Counted from the first letter of the stretch, positions 46,906 through 57,204 are shown. The stretch: 64,000 nucleotides of DNA from Acidobacteriaceae bacterium (GCA_003156805.1 PMHV01000059.1:59983-123982); one strand, 5' to 3'. Program-made: numbers and translations. Notes: generated by a model from the letters alone, not told the origin.

Positions 46906-48123
46906 ATGTCAGGTATGACTTACTCGTCGCTGCTGGTGTGCAAAGAAGACGCTTCGGCCCAGGTGCTGCGCCGCGTCCTGGAAGAACTCCACATTCAGGT
47001 CGAGTCCTCCGGCGACTCCGCCCGCGCCGCCATGCGCCTGGCGCAAGAGCGTTTTGACCTCATCATTCTCGACTGCGAATCGCAGGCCGACGTGGTTGCG
47101 CTGCTGCGTGAAATGCGGCAGTCACGGTCGAACGATGCGACCCTGGCCGTGGCCGTGGTGCCCGGGCAGGAGAGCATCCGGGAGATGTTCTCGCTCGGCG
47201 TCAACTTCGTGCTCTATAAACCGGTCTCCTACGAGCGCGCGCTGAGCAGCCTGCGCGCGGCACAGGCATTGCTGGGCAAGGACAAGCGCCGGAACCCGCG
47301 CGCGCCCGTGCATACCCAGGCGACGATCGATTACTCCGACGTGGCCCAGGCCAACGCCACGCTGGTTGATCTGGCCGAAGACGGTATGGCAGTGCACTTC
47401 GGCCAAAAGTTTCCGCCCACTTGCAAGGTTTATTTCCAGTTTCAATTGCCCGGACAGACGGCCAGCGTGCGGCTCTCCGGGCAGGTCGTTTGGCAGGATT
47501 GGAATGGGCGGGCTGGAATTCAATTTGTGAATGTGCCGCAAGCTTCGCGCCGCGTGTTGCGCGAGTGGTTGCGTGTGAGCATGCAGAATGCGCCGAAGCA
47601 GCAGCCTCTGCCCTCGGTTGAGGTGGAAGTGGAGCATTCCATCGCGGCGCCGGAGGGCCATGCGGCAGTCGAGACACCGCGGGAACCGGTCGCCAAGGTT
47701 CCCATTGCCAAGGCCAACGTGCCGGCCAACTCCAACGTAAAGTCCAAGACCGAGGCCAGCGAAGAAAACACGCCGGCTGCGAGTCATCCCGACCCAGGCG
47801 ATCGCCGCGGGGAAACGCGTTATCCGTGCCGCATTGGGGCGGAGGTCTACACATCCGGGACTTCGGTGCGGAACTATTGTCATCTGAGCGATCTGAGCTC
47901 GGGAGGATGCTATCTCGAGATTCCGCTGGCCTTTCCCGCGGGCACACGAGTCGAGATCGTGGTGCGTACGCAAGAGATCAAAATGCACCTGAGCGGAGAA
48001 GTGATGTCTTCGCATCCAGGCTACGGGATGAGTATCTCATTCAGTTTAGAAAACAAAAGCGATCGCGATGGAGTGCAGCAGTTGATCGATTTCGTGGCCG
48101 CTACGGCCGAGAGCTCCAGCTAG
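46906..48123 (+). CDS. Receiver-like domain fused to two PilZ domains (c-di-GMP effector)
   Basis: About 405 residues. The N-terminal ~115 residues have a response-regulator fold: acidic pair in SLLVCKEDASAQ, phospho-acceptor Asp in DLIILDCESQ, Lys in FVLYKPVSY. Next comes a PilZ domain with RRNPRAP and DLAEDGMAV (RxxxR and D-x-A-x-x-G), then a Pro/Ala linker of about 80 residues. A second PilZ domain follows with RRGETRYPC and DLSSGGCYLEIP. Both motif pairs needed for c-di-GMP binding are recognisable, more clearly in the second. Divergent from the minor-pilin operon, so a role in pilus or EPS control is plausible. The start is one of GTG 46891, ATG 46906 or ATG 46915. Confidence 0.88.
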   Translation: MSGMTYSSLLVCKEDASAQVLRRVLEELHIQVESSGDSARAAMRLAQERFDLIILDCESQADVVALLREMRQSRSNDATLAVAVVPGQESIREMFSLGVNFVLYKPVSYERALSSLRAAQALLGKDKRRNPRAPVHTQATIDYSDVAQANATLVDLAEDGMAVHFGQKFPPTCKVYFQFQLPGQTASVRLSGQVVWQDWNGRAGIQFVNVPQASRRVLREWLRVSMQNAPKQQPLPSVEVEVEHSIAAPEGHAAVETPREPVAKVPIAKANVPANSNVKSKTEASEENTPAASHPDPGDRRGETRYPCRIGAEVYTSGTSVRNYCHLSDLSSGGCYLEIPLAFPAGTRVEIVVRTQEIKMHLSGEVMSSHPGYGMSISFSLENKSDRDGVQQLIDFVAATAESSS

Positions 48124-48664
48124 GGCGGCTTTCAGCTGTCAGCTCTAATCCAAGTTCTGGGTAGAGGCTGGTGTTTCTTGCGGCTTGGTTTCCAGCTTTC
48201 GACAGCCGGTTCCGGCTGTGGATTTCTCACTGAAATAAACTTTGGCTGAGGTTCCCGGAATGGGACCGTTTGCCTGTTTGCGGACTGCGAACCATGAATG
48301 TGAGTGGTGAATGGGTATCCCCCACCCCGCTTGGGCTATTGGAATCATCGGGTTAGCAGGAAATTCCTCCTAAATCCGAAGGTCTAAAGAACTTAGAAGT
48401 CAAAGTCTAGACAACAAAGAACTTGGACCGGCGACGATGCGGGCTCACCCGACCGTCTCGGCCTCGACCATGATCGCGCAGTTGAGATTGCGGGTGCAAG
48501 GTTGGATGTCACAGAGCGTTGTGGATTTCTTGGTTTGGCGCACGATCGACGGTCTTGTTGTGGCCAAGGTTATAGGATCGCGAATGCCCGCCCTTTGCAA
48601 AAACCGCAAAGGATGGGCCACTCGCGATCGACTTGTTCTCGCATTGTCTGCCTGACCGGAGACG
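48124..48664. other. Intergenic region, no gene supported
   Basis: About 540 bases between convergent genes. A 9-base direct repeat AAAGAACTT occurs at 48386 and 48416, 30 bases apart. A 72-codon open frame at 48437-48655 has no ribosome-binding site or recognisable domain and is not called. No terminator hairpin with a T run was found. Confidence 0.45.
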
Positions 48665-49798
48665 CTACTGCGGGAAATCGCCCGATTCCAATCCTTGCTC
48701 CCCTATGACTATTAACGCCCAGCTATCTGCTTGATCGGTGACACCATGCTGCGACAGCACTGAGGTAGTTCCGTATTCATGAACAGATTGCAGAACAGTC
48801 CCGTCCGGATCCGTCAAGTACAGAAGTTTATACGGGCTTGATTGGTCTACGGCACCTGAACATAATTGCCCTGGAGTACACACTTGCATATCCCATAGCC
48901 AGGTCGCCCAAGGGGCCGAAAATGCCCCAGGAGTGGGACACAGAAAGCGACCGCAACTACCAAGTTGATAGGGCCGCTGAACGCCGAACTGAACGGTAGT
49001 AAATGAGCCCGAATAGCTAAGGCTAATCGAGGAAGCGATGTTTAGATTCAGGTCTATGATCGTCGCGATAAGCTCGTCACCCCCTCCAAATCCGCTCTCG
49101 AGAAAACCCATCATCACGTCGCCGGGGTTAACAGGGAAGTTGAGAAACGGAACAAAAATGAATCCAAAAGTGACAAGCGCCCCAAAGGTGGTGGGACCAG
49201 GACAATAGGCCGGCACGCCGCCTGGAAAGTTCGGCGGAGATGTGCAGGATCTATTTTGAGTCGTACCGAGAGAAACACTGAGGGAGTTCGCATTCGAGGC
49301 CGAAATTGTGACAAGAGAACTGCCGTTGGTAGATGGTGTTGGAACCAGCCATCTAGCGAATGCCTCGTCATATCCGACGGTCGATGTGTCACTGATTCCG
49401 GCCAGTTGCTGCGACTCGACGAGGCCGGTCAGTATTCTTGCCGCTCCTCCCCGCCGCTTGGCCTTGGTGGCGGCGCCATCGACCCGATACTTTGGAGCCA
49501 CGAAGCGAAGAGAACGGCTAAAGACCTCACGCCAGGCCGCATAACCCGGACCCGACTCAGCCTTCGGGGGCCGAGGTATGCCATATTTATCTCGCTCCTG
49601 ATCCGTTGCGTTCAGGGCGCGAAAGTCTGCCGGGGGCGCTGGAAACGTCCTGATCTTAGGGATTTTCTGGATAGGTTGGGGCCTTGCCTGATGAGGGCTC
49701 TCTTGGGTAAACCCACGCCCCTCATATAGCAGCCCAAGCGTCAGGATGTAAGCCAGCACAACGCGAGAACGAAACGAGTAATAGTGAAGCACGGGCAT
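48665..49798 (-). CDS. Secreted protein sharing the propeptide of the adjacent G1 peptidase homologue
   Basis: About 377 residues with a signal-like N-terminus (VVLAYILTLGLLYEGRGFTQ). The segment PPADFRALNATDQERDKYGIP...YAAWREVFSRSLRFVAP clearly parallels PPANFDPVGASDVELARYGFP...YRQWKTTFSRPLRFADR in the upstream gene, so the two N-terminal propeptide-like regions are homologous. The C-terminal part has no NWSG, WIGIDG or WIVED motif, so the catalytic Gln/Glu dyad of G1 peptidases is not found. A GGAGG abuts the ATG at 49798; a GTG at 49792 would give better spacing. It lies 10 bases downstream of the peptidase gene in one operon. Function unknown. Confidence 0.7.
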   Translation of the reverse strand: MPVLHYYSFRSRVVLAYILTLGLLYEGRGFTQESPHQARPQPIQKIPKIRTFPAPPADFRALNATDQERDKYGIPRPPKAESGPGYAAWREVFSRSLRFVAPKYRVDGAATKAKRRGGAARILTGLVESQQLAGISDTSTVGYDEAFARWLVPTPSTNGSSLVTISASNANSLSVSLGTTQNRSCTSPPNFPGGVPAYCPGPTTFGALVTFGFIFVPFLNFPVNPGDVMMGFLESGFGGGDELIATIIDLNLNIASSISLSYSGSFTTVQFGVQRPYQLGSCGRFLCPTPGAFSAPWATWLWDMQVCTPGQLCSGAVDQSSPYKLLYLTDPDGTVLQSVHEYGTTSVLSQHGVTDQADSWALIVIGEQGLESGDFPQ

Positions 49799-49808
49799 CC
49801 TCCAGACT

Positions 49809-51065
49809 TTATGGTTGGAAGAACATGAGCGTGTCTTTTCCGAGCACACTTACGGTCGAGATAACATTGCCGTTCGAGTCGGTAAAGTAGAGAGGAGTAA
49901 GAGTGCCAGTGCCCGGATAAATGAAGGAGCCCGCTGGGCTGGTCAGGGTCGCATAAGCATCCCACATGAACAAGTTTCCATAGTGAGCCATTGAAACCGT
50001 GCTTGGCGTACCCGTACCAAAGATCTGGCCGCCTGGATCTTCTACTATCCAATCAGCTAAGGCATAGTTGATAATCAGCGGAGTCGACTGATCCATCACA
50101 TACGAATCAGCGTCGCCAGTGGTCAGGTCAAGGAAAAAATAGCTCTGAGCCGCTTCACTGCCTCCTCCGAAGGGAAAACTAAAATCGAACATCGGAGTGA
50201 TATCCACGAGCACGGCATCCCCCGGATTTACGGTAATTGGCGGGTGCATATCCATGACTCCGCCTGTTGATTCCGATGAGTTGCTCGATATAACTGTAGA
50301 AAAGGGTCCATACGAGAAACCGCCAGTGAGCGGTCCGGGGGACTCCACCGAAATACCAGCTTGGATTAGACCATCATTAACGCCAAGATTATCGTAGCCA
50401 TCTATTCCAATCCACTCTGCAACGTTAGTAACGCGGTTTGGATTTGATCCGTCCACATTTGGACACGTCATGATCGCTCTAATGTCAGTGATTGCAGAAG
50501 GAGATCCAAACGCAACGGGGCCGTTGGGAACGCCATTGTTGAAGACGGTGCCCGTCGGGTTTCCGTTCAGCATTCCGCTCCAATTAGGGTTGAACGTGTA
50601 TGTCTGCATGATTGGACGCGGACGCGGGTGAATAGATCGTAGGCGGTTCTTGTCCCCAGTCGATAAAGGTCGATCGGCGAAGCGAAGTGGCCTGGAGAAT
50701 GTCGTTTTCCATTGGCGGTACCGGACTGAGTGTGTGTCTGGAGGCCGGCTCGGAAAGCCATACCGCGCGAGCTCTACGTCTGATGCACCTACAGGATCGA
50801 AGTTGGCGGGCGGTCGTACGTGGCGAAATATTCCGGGGATGCCGGTAGAACGCAATCCCAAACTCGCGAGTTCTTCCTCAGAAAGGCCCCGCAATCCGAC
50901 CATTCGAGCGGTTTCCTTGTTCGCGGGGGGCGCCGCTTGTGCAGCCGCGAGCAATAAACTAATCGAAAAGGTGGTAATGATGCCGAGGACGAAGATCGGC
51001 TCAACCCTCTTGCGTATTTCTAGCCTGCGGGGCGTTGAGTTCTGGAGTTTTGTTTCGTCGGACAT
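49809..51065 (-). CDS. G1 family glutamic endopeptidase (eqolisin-like)
   Basis: 418-residue secreted peptidase. A signal/membrane segment (IFVLGIITTFSISLLLAAAQA) and a ~115-residue propeptide precede the eqolisin core. Visible are NWSG (161-164), the tryptophan motif AEWIGIDG (216-223) with the proposed catalytic Gln235 in DGLIQAG, and the catalytic Glu342 in ADWIVEDPG. Eqolisins use this Gln/Glu pair at acidic pH and are best known from fungi. Bacterial members occur, including in Acidobacteriota. An AGGAGG site precedes the ATG. The following gene is a diverged paralogue. Confidence 0.87.
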   Translation of the reverse strand: MSDETKLQNSTPRRLEIRKRVEPIFVLGIITTFSISLLLAAAQAAPPANKETARMVGLRGLSEEELASLGLRSTGIPGIFRHVRPPANFDPVGASDVELARYGFPSRPPDTHSVRYRQWKTTFSRPLRFADRPLSTGDKNRLRSIHPRPRPIMQTYTFNPNWSGMLNGNPTGTVFNNGVPNGPVAFGSPSAITDIRAIMTCPNVDGSNPNRVTNVAEWIGIDGYDNLGVNDGLIQAGISVESPGPLTGGFSYGPFSTVISSNSSESTGGVMDMHPPITVNPGDAVLVDITPMFDFSFPFGGGSEAAQSYFFLDLTTGDADSYVMDQSTPLIINYALADWIVEDPGGQIFGTGTPSTVSMAHYGNLFMWDAYATLTSPAGSFIYPGTGTLTPLYFTDSNGNVISTVSVLGKDTLMFFQP

Positions 51066-51277
51066 TTTTACCTCCTTGGACTAATGAAAACAGGATAGCT
51101 CGCCTCAACCGGAGGTTCCGTCGCACAGGCCGAAAGCGCGACGATTATACACCTAGTATTTTTTTGGACACGTCGGGTGGCTCGGCCCAAAGCGGGCATT
51201 CTACCCTCGACCGCCCCAAGCGCACCTTGGGCGGCGCACCCGGGCTGTCCCCAAATGGCCGGCGGCGGCGGTGGTGG

Positions 51278-52233
<956 letters not shown>

Positions 52234-52237
<4 letters not shown>

Positions 52238-53646
52238 GCTTTCTTGCCGTTTCCGTTTTTCAAAACCGCGGCGGGCACGCCATCCGGGTGCGAGGCCGAA
52301 CGGCCAACGCTGTAATAAGTAAAGCCGTGCGCCGCCATTACTTCGGGATCATATAGGTTGCGGCCGTCGATTACGATGGGGTACTTGAGTTCCTGAGCGA
52401 GGCGGTCGAGATCGAGATTGGAGAACTCTTCCCACTCGGTGAGGATGAGCAGCGCATCGGCGCCGCTGGCGGCTTCATAGGCCGAGTTGGCGAATTTGAT
52501 GGACGAACTCATGGCTTCCTGCGTGCGCTCCATGGCGGCGGGATCGTAGGCGGTGATCTTGCAGCCTTCCTGCAGTAGCGCCTGCACCAGGAAGAGCGCG
52601 GGCGATTCGCGAATGTCGTCGGTGCCGCCCTTGAAGGCGAGGCCGAGCACGCCGAGGTGCTTGCCGCGGAGGGTCCATAGCGCGCTGCGCACCTTGCGCA
52701 GAAAGCGCTCACGCTGGTCCTCATTGATGCGCATGACTTCATCGAGCAGGCGGAAGTCGTAGCCGCATTCGCGGGCCACAGCGCGGAAGGCCATTACATC
52801 TTTCGGGAAGCAGGAACCGCCGTAGCCGATGCCGGGATTGAGAAATCTGGGGCCAATGCGGGAATCGGTGCCGATGCCATGGCAGACCTGGCCTACGTTG
52901 GCGCCCACCGACTCGCAGATGGATGATACGGCGTTGATGAAAGAAATCTTCATGGCGAGGAACGCGTTCGAGGCATGCTTGATCAATTCTGCACTCTTGG
53001 TGCTGGTCACAATGATGGTCGCGGGGATGGATGTGCGGTCGGGTTGAGGAATGGCATCGCTGCGTTCGTAGTAGCTGCCGCTGGTGAGCGGGGCATAGAC
53101 TTCGCGCAGAACCTGGGCGCAGCGTTCGTTATCGCAGCCGACTACGATGCGATCGGGAAAAAGAAAATCGGTGACGGCCGTGCCTTCGCGCAGAAACTCA
53201 GGGTTGGAGGCGACGTCAAAGGACTCGGGGTCGGCGCCATTGCGCAGAATGATTTTGCGAACCCACTCGCTGGTATAGACCGGAACTGTGCTTTTCTCGA
53301 CGATAACTTTGTAGCCGTCAACAGCAGCGGAAATTTCCCGGGCCACCGATTCGACATAGGAAAGATCCGCGTCTCCGCGCTCGGTGGGCGGGGTGCCTAC
53401 GGCAACAAAAATCGCTGAACTGGCGCGGACCGCTTCGTGCAGATCGGGGGAGAAAGTGAGGCGATGGCCGCGATGCCGGCTCAACAATTCGGGCAGGAAG
53501 TTTTCATGGATCGGCACCTCACCATTCTTGAGGGCCGCCAGCTTGCGCTCGTCGTTATCAACCAGAACAACGTCATGGCCGAGGTCGGCGAAACAGGCTC
53601 CCGCCACTAACCCCACATATCCGGAACCGACAACCGCAATGCGCAT
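52234..53646 (-). CDS. ugd: UDP-glucose 6-dehydrogenase
   Basis: 470-residue NAD+-dependent enzyme that oxidises UDP-glucose twice to UDP-glucuronate. The N-terminal cofactor motif is [20 protein letters not shown]. The central domain has [20 protein letters not shown], and the catalytic Cys is in [11 protein letters not shown]. The C-terminal UDP-binding part includes [17 protein letters not shown] and DGRNLYDP. Length is within the bacterial range. The region just upstream holds degenerate 15-nt repeats. It is translationally coupled to the UXS gene. Confidence 0.97.
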
Positions 53647-53663
53647 GTTTCAGACTCCCTGGA

Positions 53664-53710
53664 CTAAACATCGTCGAACTGAAGATCGTTGAATAGAAAA
53701 TCGAGATCGC
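53664..53710 (-). repeat. Degenerate 15-nt tandem repeats upstream of ugd
   Basis: On the minus strand the units TTCAACGATCTTCAG and TTCGACGATGTTTAG are adjacent, preceded by a weaker copy ending TTTTCTA. The array ends 18 bases before the ugd ATG. The same consensus (TTCGnCGATCnTYAn) occurs upstream of the terminal acetyltransferase gene at 63330-63404. Confidence 0.55.
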
Positions 53711-53869
53711 GGAATATCCTCGCGTCTAGAGCGCTTGTGCGCAGATTCGCGTGGGGAGAAGCCAAAAGCGACGGCCTCGCTTAAGCATATCGAACTGACC
53801 CAAGATAAGCAGATTTTAACAGGTCTATTGCACAAAAGGAGGTTACAAAAGACTCCGCCACGATCTTCA

Positions 53870-54472
53870 CTATTGCGTTCCAGACTGTTTTGGGACTCGG
53901 GCCGGGCGGCTCAGCATGTCCAGCCTTTGCTGGTGGCCGGAAGTCCGAATGAGTTTGGCTAGCCGATTTTGCCTGGTTTCTTCTCTTTTCGCGCTGACTA
54001 CCCACGAACTGGCGGTACGGCGATAACCGGGAGGCTGCGATTGGAAAAAGTTCCAGGCTCTTTTTTGGGCACGGAACTGCCGCTCTGCGGCTGGATCGAG
54101 TTTCGCGGTGTAGCGCTGTTCGTAGGAATAGGATCGAGACTGATCCTGGGCCCCTTCAAATGCCTTCAGACCTGCAAGATGCATGAGACCAAACTTGGTG
54201 AGCTTTTGCACACGTGCGATATTGACCGCGCTCCAATTGCTCCTGGGTTTTCGCGGTGTGAAGCGAACGCGATAAGCGGCAGGGTCGACGCTGTTGCGGA
54301 CGCCGTCGATCCAGCCGAAACAGAGCGCTTGGTCTACCGCCTCGGAATAGGTGATGCTTGGCCTGCCTGATTGCTTTTTGTAAAAGCCGATCCAGGCTTC
54401 GGCGGCGCCGGCGTGGTTCTCTCCCAACCAGTTTCGCAATTGGGATGGAGTTGGAAAGAAGAGGATTTTCAT
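53870..54472 (-). CDS. YdeI/OmpD-associated-like protein
   Basis: 200-residue protein with the family pattern WLGENHAGAAEAWIGFYKKQSG, the signature ITYSEAVDQALCFGWIDGVRNSVD, RFTPRKPRSNWSAVNIARVQKL and a C-terminal helical LAKLIRT segment. The chosen ATG (54472) begins MKILFFPTP at the usual start; the longer frame upstream overlaps the divergent gene and is rejected. The exact function of this family (often called OmdA/YdeI) is unclear. Divergent from the GAF-TonB_C gene. Confidence 0.92.
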   Translation of the reverse strand: MKILFFPTPSQLRNWLGENHAGAAEAWIGFYKKQSGRPSITYSEAVDQALCFGWIDGVRNSVDPAAYRVRFTPRKPRSNWSAVNIARVQKLTKFGLMHLAGLKAFEGAQDQSRSYSYEQRYTAKLDPAAERQFRAQKRAWNFFQSQPPGYRRTASSWVVSAKREETRQNRLAKLIRTSGHQQRLDMLSRPARVPKQSGTQ

Positions 54473-54635
54473 GACCGCGCCCGGTGTGTAGTTTATTGCA
54501 GCGTGCAACTTCTTGCATCCGCAGGGTGCCAGACGGCAGAAGCGAAGACTTGGAAGCCCCATTGTCATATTGACAACCCAGGACTTTGGAGCCACACTCC
54601 GCTCAGACGCCGATTGTCTTAAATCTGCTTCTGAC

Positions 54636-56255
54636 ATGGCCCATTCTTCCATGTTCGAGTCCGAACCTTCGGAGTCTGTCTCACCCGCCACCTCAGGGCC
54701 TCGGACACGACCGGGAGAAACCTCTTCGCGAGAATTAGGACTCACTTCAGGGAGTGATCTGGCGGAATTGGCGGCGAGGTTTGCACGGCACGGCGCAGGC
54801 CAGGTTTCGGCGCAGCTATCGGCCGATCTTGCGCTTCAGGTAGTACTCAACGAAATCGTACAGCAGGCCTGCCTGGCTACGGGAGCCGCCGGCGCCGCAA
54901 TTGTTTTGGCCAGCGCCGGGGAAATGGTTTGCCGTGGGAGCACGGGCAGCGTGGCGCCCGCACTCGGGGTGAAGCTCGACACGGAGGGTGGCTTGTCGGG
55001 CGCCTGCATCAAGACCCGGCTGGCGCTACGTTGCGACGACGCCCTGACCGACCCACGAGCCGACGCGGAAGCGTCGCGCCGACTGAGTGTGCGCTCGGTG
55101 CTGATCGTTCCTTTGGTAGGGCCTTTGGTAGAGAAGGTGGAGAAGGATGCGCGGAACGAACTGCAGAGAAGTGAACTGCAGAGAGACGAGTTGATCGGCG
55201 TCTTCGAAATCTTTTCACCGCGGCCGTCGGCGTTCAGCGAGCGGGACCAGCGCACGCTGGAGGCGCTGGCACAGCGCGTTCTCGAGAACTTGAAGCGAGC
55301 CAGCGAACCCTTCGCGCTTCCCGGAAATGGAAGCGGCCCGGCTGTGGCCGGCTCTGCGGAACCCAGAGACCGGGTTCAGGCAGAAGCAGGAGCGAAGCCA
55401 AACGGACTTCAAAACAATCATAAAGACGAGTCCGCGGATTCTTATAACGCGACGGACTCTTATATCGAGGAGCACGCTCAGCGCCCGCCGCGCAGGGCTG
55501 ACCTGCTCAGCTTCGGGCTTGGTCTTGTGGTTTTTGCCTGCGTGGCGTTAATGGGTGCGCGGGCCGGGCTTCGACTAGGGTGGTGGCCGGCTCTGGTCCG
55601 GCATGAACAGCAGAGCACGGCTCCTGGCCGCGTTCCCGCCAACCCGTCTCAAGCAAACTCTACGCTGCTGGTTAACGCGGCTGCCGCACAAGCTGCGAGT
55701 GTGGCGGCGAATGGAAGTGCCGGCAAATCGGCCGCAGCGGCCGGAACACCCAACGCCAGCCGGAGCCAGCCCGAGAGCAACGCTGCCCGGGCGGCAGATT
55801 CGCCGGTGCCGGTGGGCACACTTCTGGTCTATGAAAATGGGAAAGAGGTGTTCCGCATGCCGCCGGCTAAAACCCCGGTTGGGCGGGAAGCTGGCGCCAG
55901 TGGCGGCGAGGGGCAGCACGCCTCTTCGTTCGGGCCGTCGTTCGGGCCGGCAGTCGGGCCGTCTAAGGTGATTGACCTTTCACCGGGTGCTGCGGACAGC
56001 AGTTTGCTTCATCGCGTTGAACCCACTTATCCCGAGCAGGCGCGGCAGCAGCAGATCCAGGGTGCGGTGGTGCTTGATGTGCATATCGGGCGCGACGGAG
56101 CGGTCGAACAAATCAAGCTGGTGAGTGGCGATCGGTTGCTCGCTGAGGCGGCAACTGCAGCGGTAAAGGAATGGCGATTCCAGCCGCGTGTCGCGGATGG
56201 GGTTGGGGTTGAGATGCAGACTCGCATCACCATCAAATTCCGCCTGCCCCGCTAG
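54636..56255 (+). CDS. GAF - transmembrane - TonB C-terminal domain fusion protein
   Basis: 539-residue protein with an unusual order. A disordered N-terminus of about 55 residues leads to a GAF-like sensory domain at about 61-225 (LALQVVLNEIVQQACLATGA, AGAAIVLASAGEM, SVRSVLIVPLVG, LIGVFEIFSP, FSERDQRTLEALAQ). One transmembrane segment lies at about 289-318 (LLSFGLGLVVFACVALMG). An Ala/Pro/Gly-rich span follows, then a TonB_C domain at about 452-539 (HRVEPTYPEQARQQQIQGAV, VEQIKLVSGDRLLAEAA, KEWRFQPR). It looks like a TonB-type transducer whose cytoplasmic side is a GAF sensor. The start is uncertain; the ATGs at 54636 and 54651 are both possible. Confidence 0.83.
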   Translation: MAHSSMFESEPSESVSPATSGPRTRPGETSSRELGLTSGSDLAELAARFARHGAGQVSAQLSADLALQVVLNEIVQQACLATGAAGAAIVLASAGEMVCRGSTGSVAPALGVKLDTEGGLSGACIKTRLALRCDDALTDPRADAEASRRLSVRSVLIVPLVGPLVEKVEKDARNELQRSELQRDELIGVFEIFSPRPSAFSERDQRTLEALAQRVLENLKRASEPFALPGNGSGPAVAGSAEPRDRVQAEAGAKPNGLQNNHKDESADSYNATDSYIEEHAQRPPRRADLLSFGLGLVVFACVALMGARAGLRLGWWPALVRHEQQSTAPGRVPANPSQANSTLLVNAAAAQAASVAANGSAGKSAAAAGTPNASRSQPESNAARAADSPVPVGTLLVYENGKEVFRMPPAKTPVGREAGASGGEGQHASSFGPSFGPAVGPSKVIDLSPGAADSSLLHRVEPTYPEQARQQQIQGAVVLDVHIGRDGAVEQIKLVSGDRLLAEAATAAVKEWRFQPRVADGVGVEMQTRITIKFRLPR

Positions 56256-56382
56256 ACGGGCGTCAAGCGCTCGGAGGGAGGGATAGGCTTCCTTAATATT
56301 AGTACGCGAATTGGAATCGCGCGTTTTTGCTCTGGATCTTCGACCGGGCTGAATCTCCGCTGAAGACGACGAAGAAGAAGAC

Positions 56383-57171
56383 TTATGTAGCCGTTTTCCG
56401 AATCGTGACCGGCACGCTGGTGGCGGGACGCGCGGCAGCGGGAACGGGCCGCGCGTGGCGGCGGGATGAACCGGGGACGCTGGGGCGCGTGCCACTCCTG
56501 GTGTTCAAGGCGTAAAGCACGACCTCGACTCGACTGGAAACGCCGAGTTTATCGAAAATGCGGAACAGATAGTTCTTCACCGTATGTTCGGTTAGCTTCA
56601 GGCGCTGGGCGATTTCGCGGTTGGTCAGTCCTTCGGACACGCACCGCACAACATCCACTTCGCGTGCCGAGAGCAGCGAGTTCCCGTTCAGATTCAGGCG
56701 ATTGGCTAGCGCCGGTTCGGTGAGCGCTTGCAGGACATAGTGCAGTTCCTGGCTGCTCGCCCACACCTGGCCGTTGTGTACGCATTGAATGCACTTGGCC
56801 AGCAGCCGAAAAGGCTCGGTGCGACAGAAAACTCCCGTGGCACCGGAGCGAAACGCGTCGACCACGGCGGACTCTTCGGACGAATCCAGAAGAACGATGA
56901 CGCGAGTCTGAGGAGATGAGGCGCGGATTTCACGGGTAAGCTGAAATCCACCAGCTTCGGAAGACCCGAGTTTCGCACTGATGAGGGCGATGCCGGGCTT
57001 CGTACGCTCGACCTGGGCCAGAATGTCGGAAGACTGCAAAGGAGATTCAGTCACAGCGAAAGTCTTGGCGCGGATCAGCGCCTCCACCAGGAGTTGGGTG
57101 CTCATGGGGGTGTCGTCGGCGACCAGAACGCTGATGCACTCGGGTTCGGATGAAATATTTGCCGCGCTCAT
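56383..57171 (-). CDS. LuxR/FixJ-type response regulator with degenerate receiver
   Basis: 262 residues. The receiver-like part keeps the acidic pair VLVADDTP (19-20), but the phospho-acceptor position is Ser65 (GIALISAKLG instead of a D-x-x-x-D pattern). The conserved Lys of the beta5 loop is also not evident (GVFCRTEPF). The LuxR helix-turn-helix lies at about 166-222 (LSAREVDVVRCVSEGLTNREIAQRL, EHTVKNYLFRIFDKLGV). A 40-residue basic, Pro/Ala-rich tail follows. The protein is probably a phosphorylation-independent DNA-binding regulator, perhaps of the neighbouring EPS genes. An inverted repeat lies in its upstream promoter region. Confidence 0.9.
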   Translation of the reverse strand: MSAANISSEPECISVLVADDTPMSTQLLVEALIRAKTFAVTESPLQSSDILAQVERTKPGIALISAKLGSSEAGGFQLTREIRASSPQTRVIVLLDSSEESAVVDAFRSGATGVFCRTEPFRLLAKCIQCVHNGQVWASSQELHYVLQALTEPALANRLNLNGNSLLSAREVDVVRCVSEGLTNREIAQRLKLTEHTVKNYLFRIFDKLGVSSRVEVVLYALNTRSGTRPSVPGSSRRHARPVPAAARPATSVPVTIRKTAT

Positions 57172-57204
57172 ATATGAGAAAAAAGTCTCTGGTCCCGGTT
57201 CGTG

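Noticed and set aside
48437-48655. 72-codon plus-strand open frame between convergent genes
   Set aside because: No start signal, no domain, and no compositional support.
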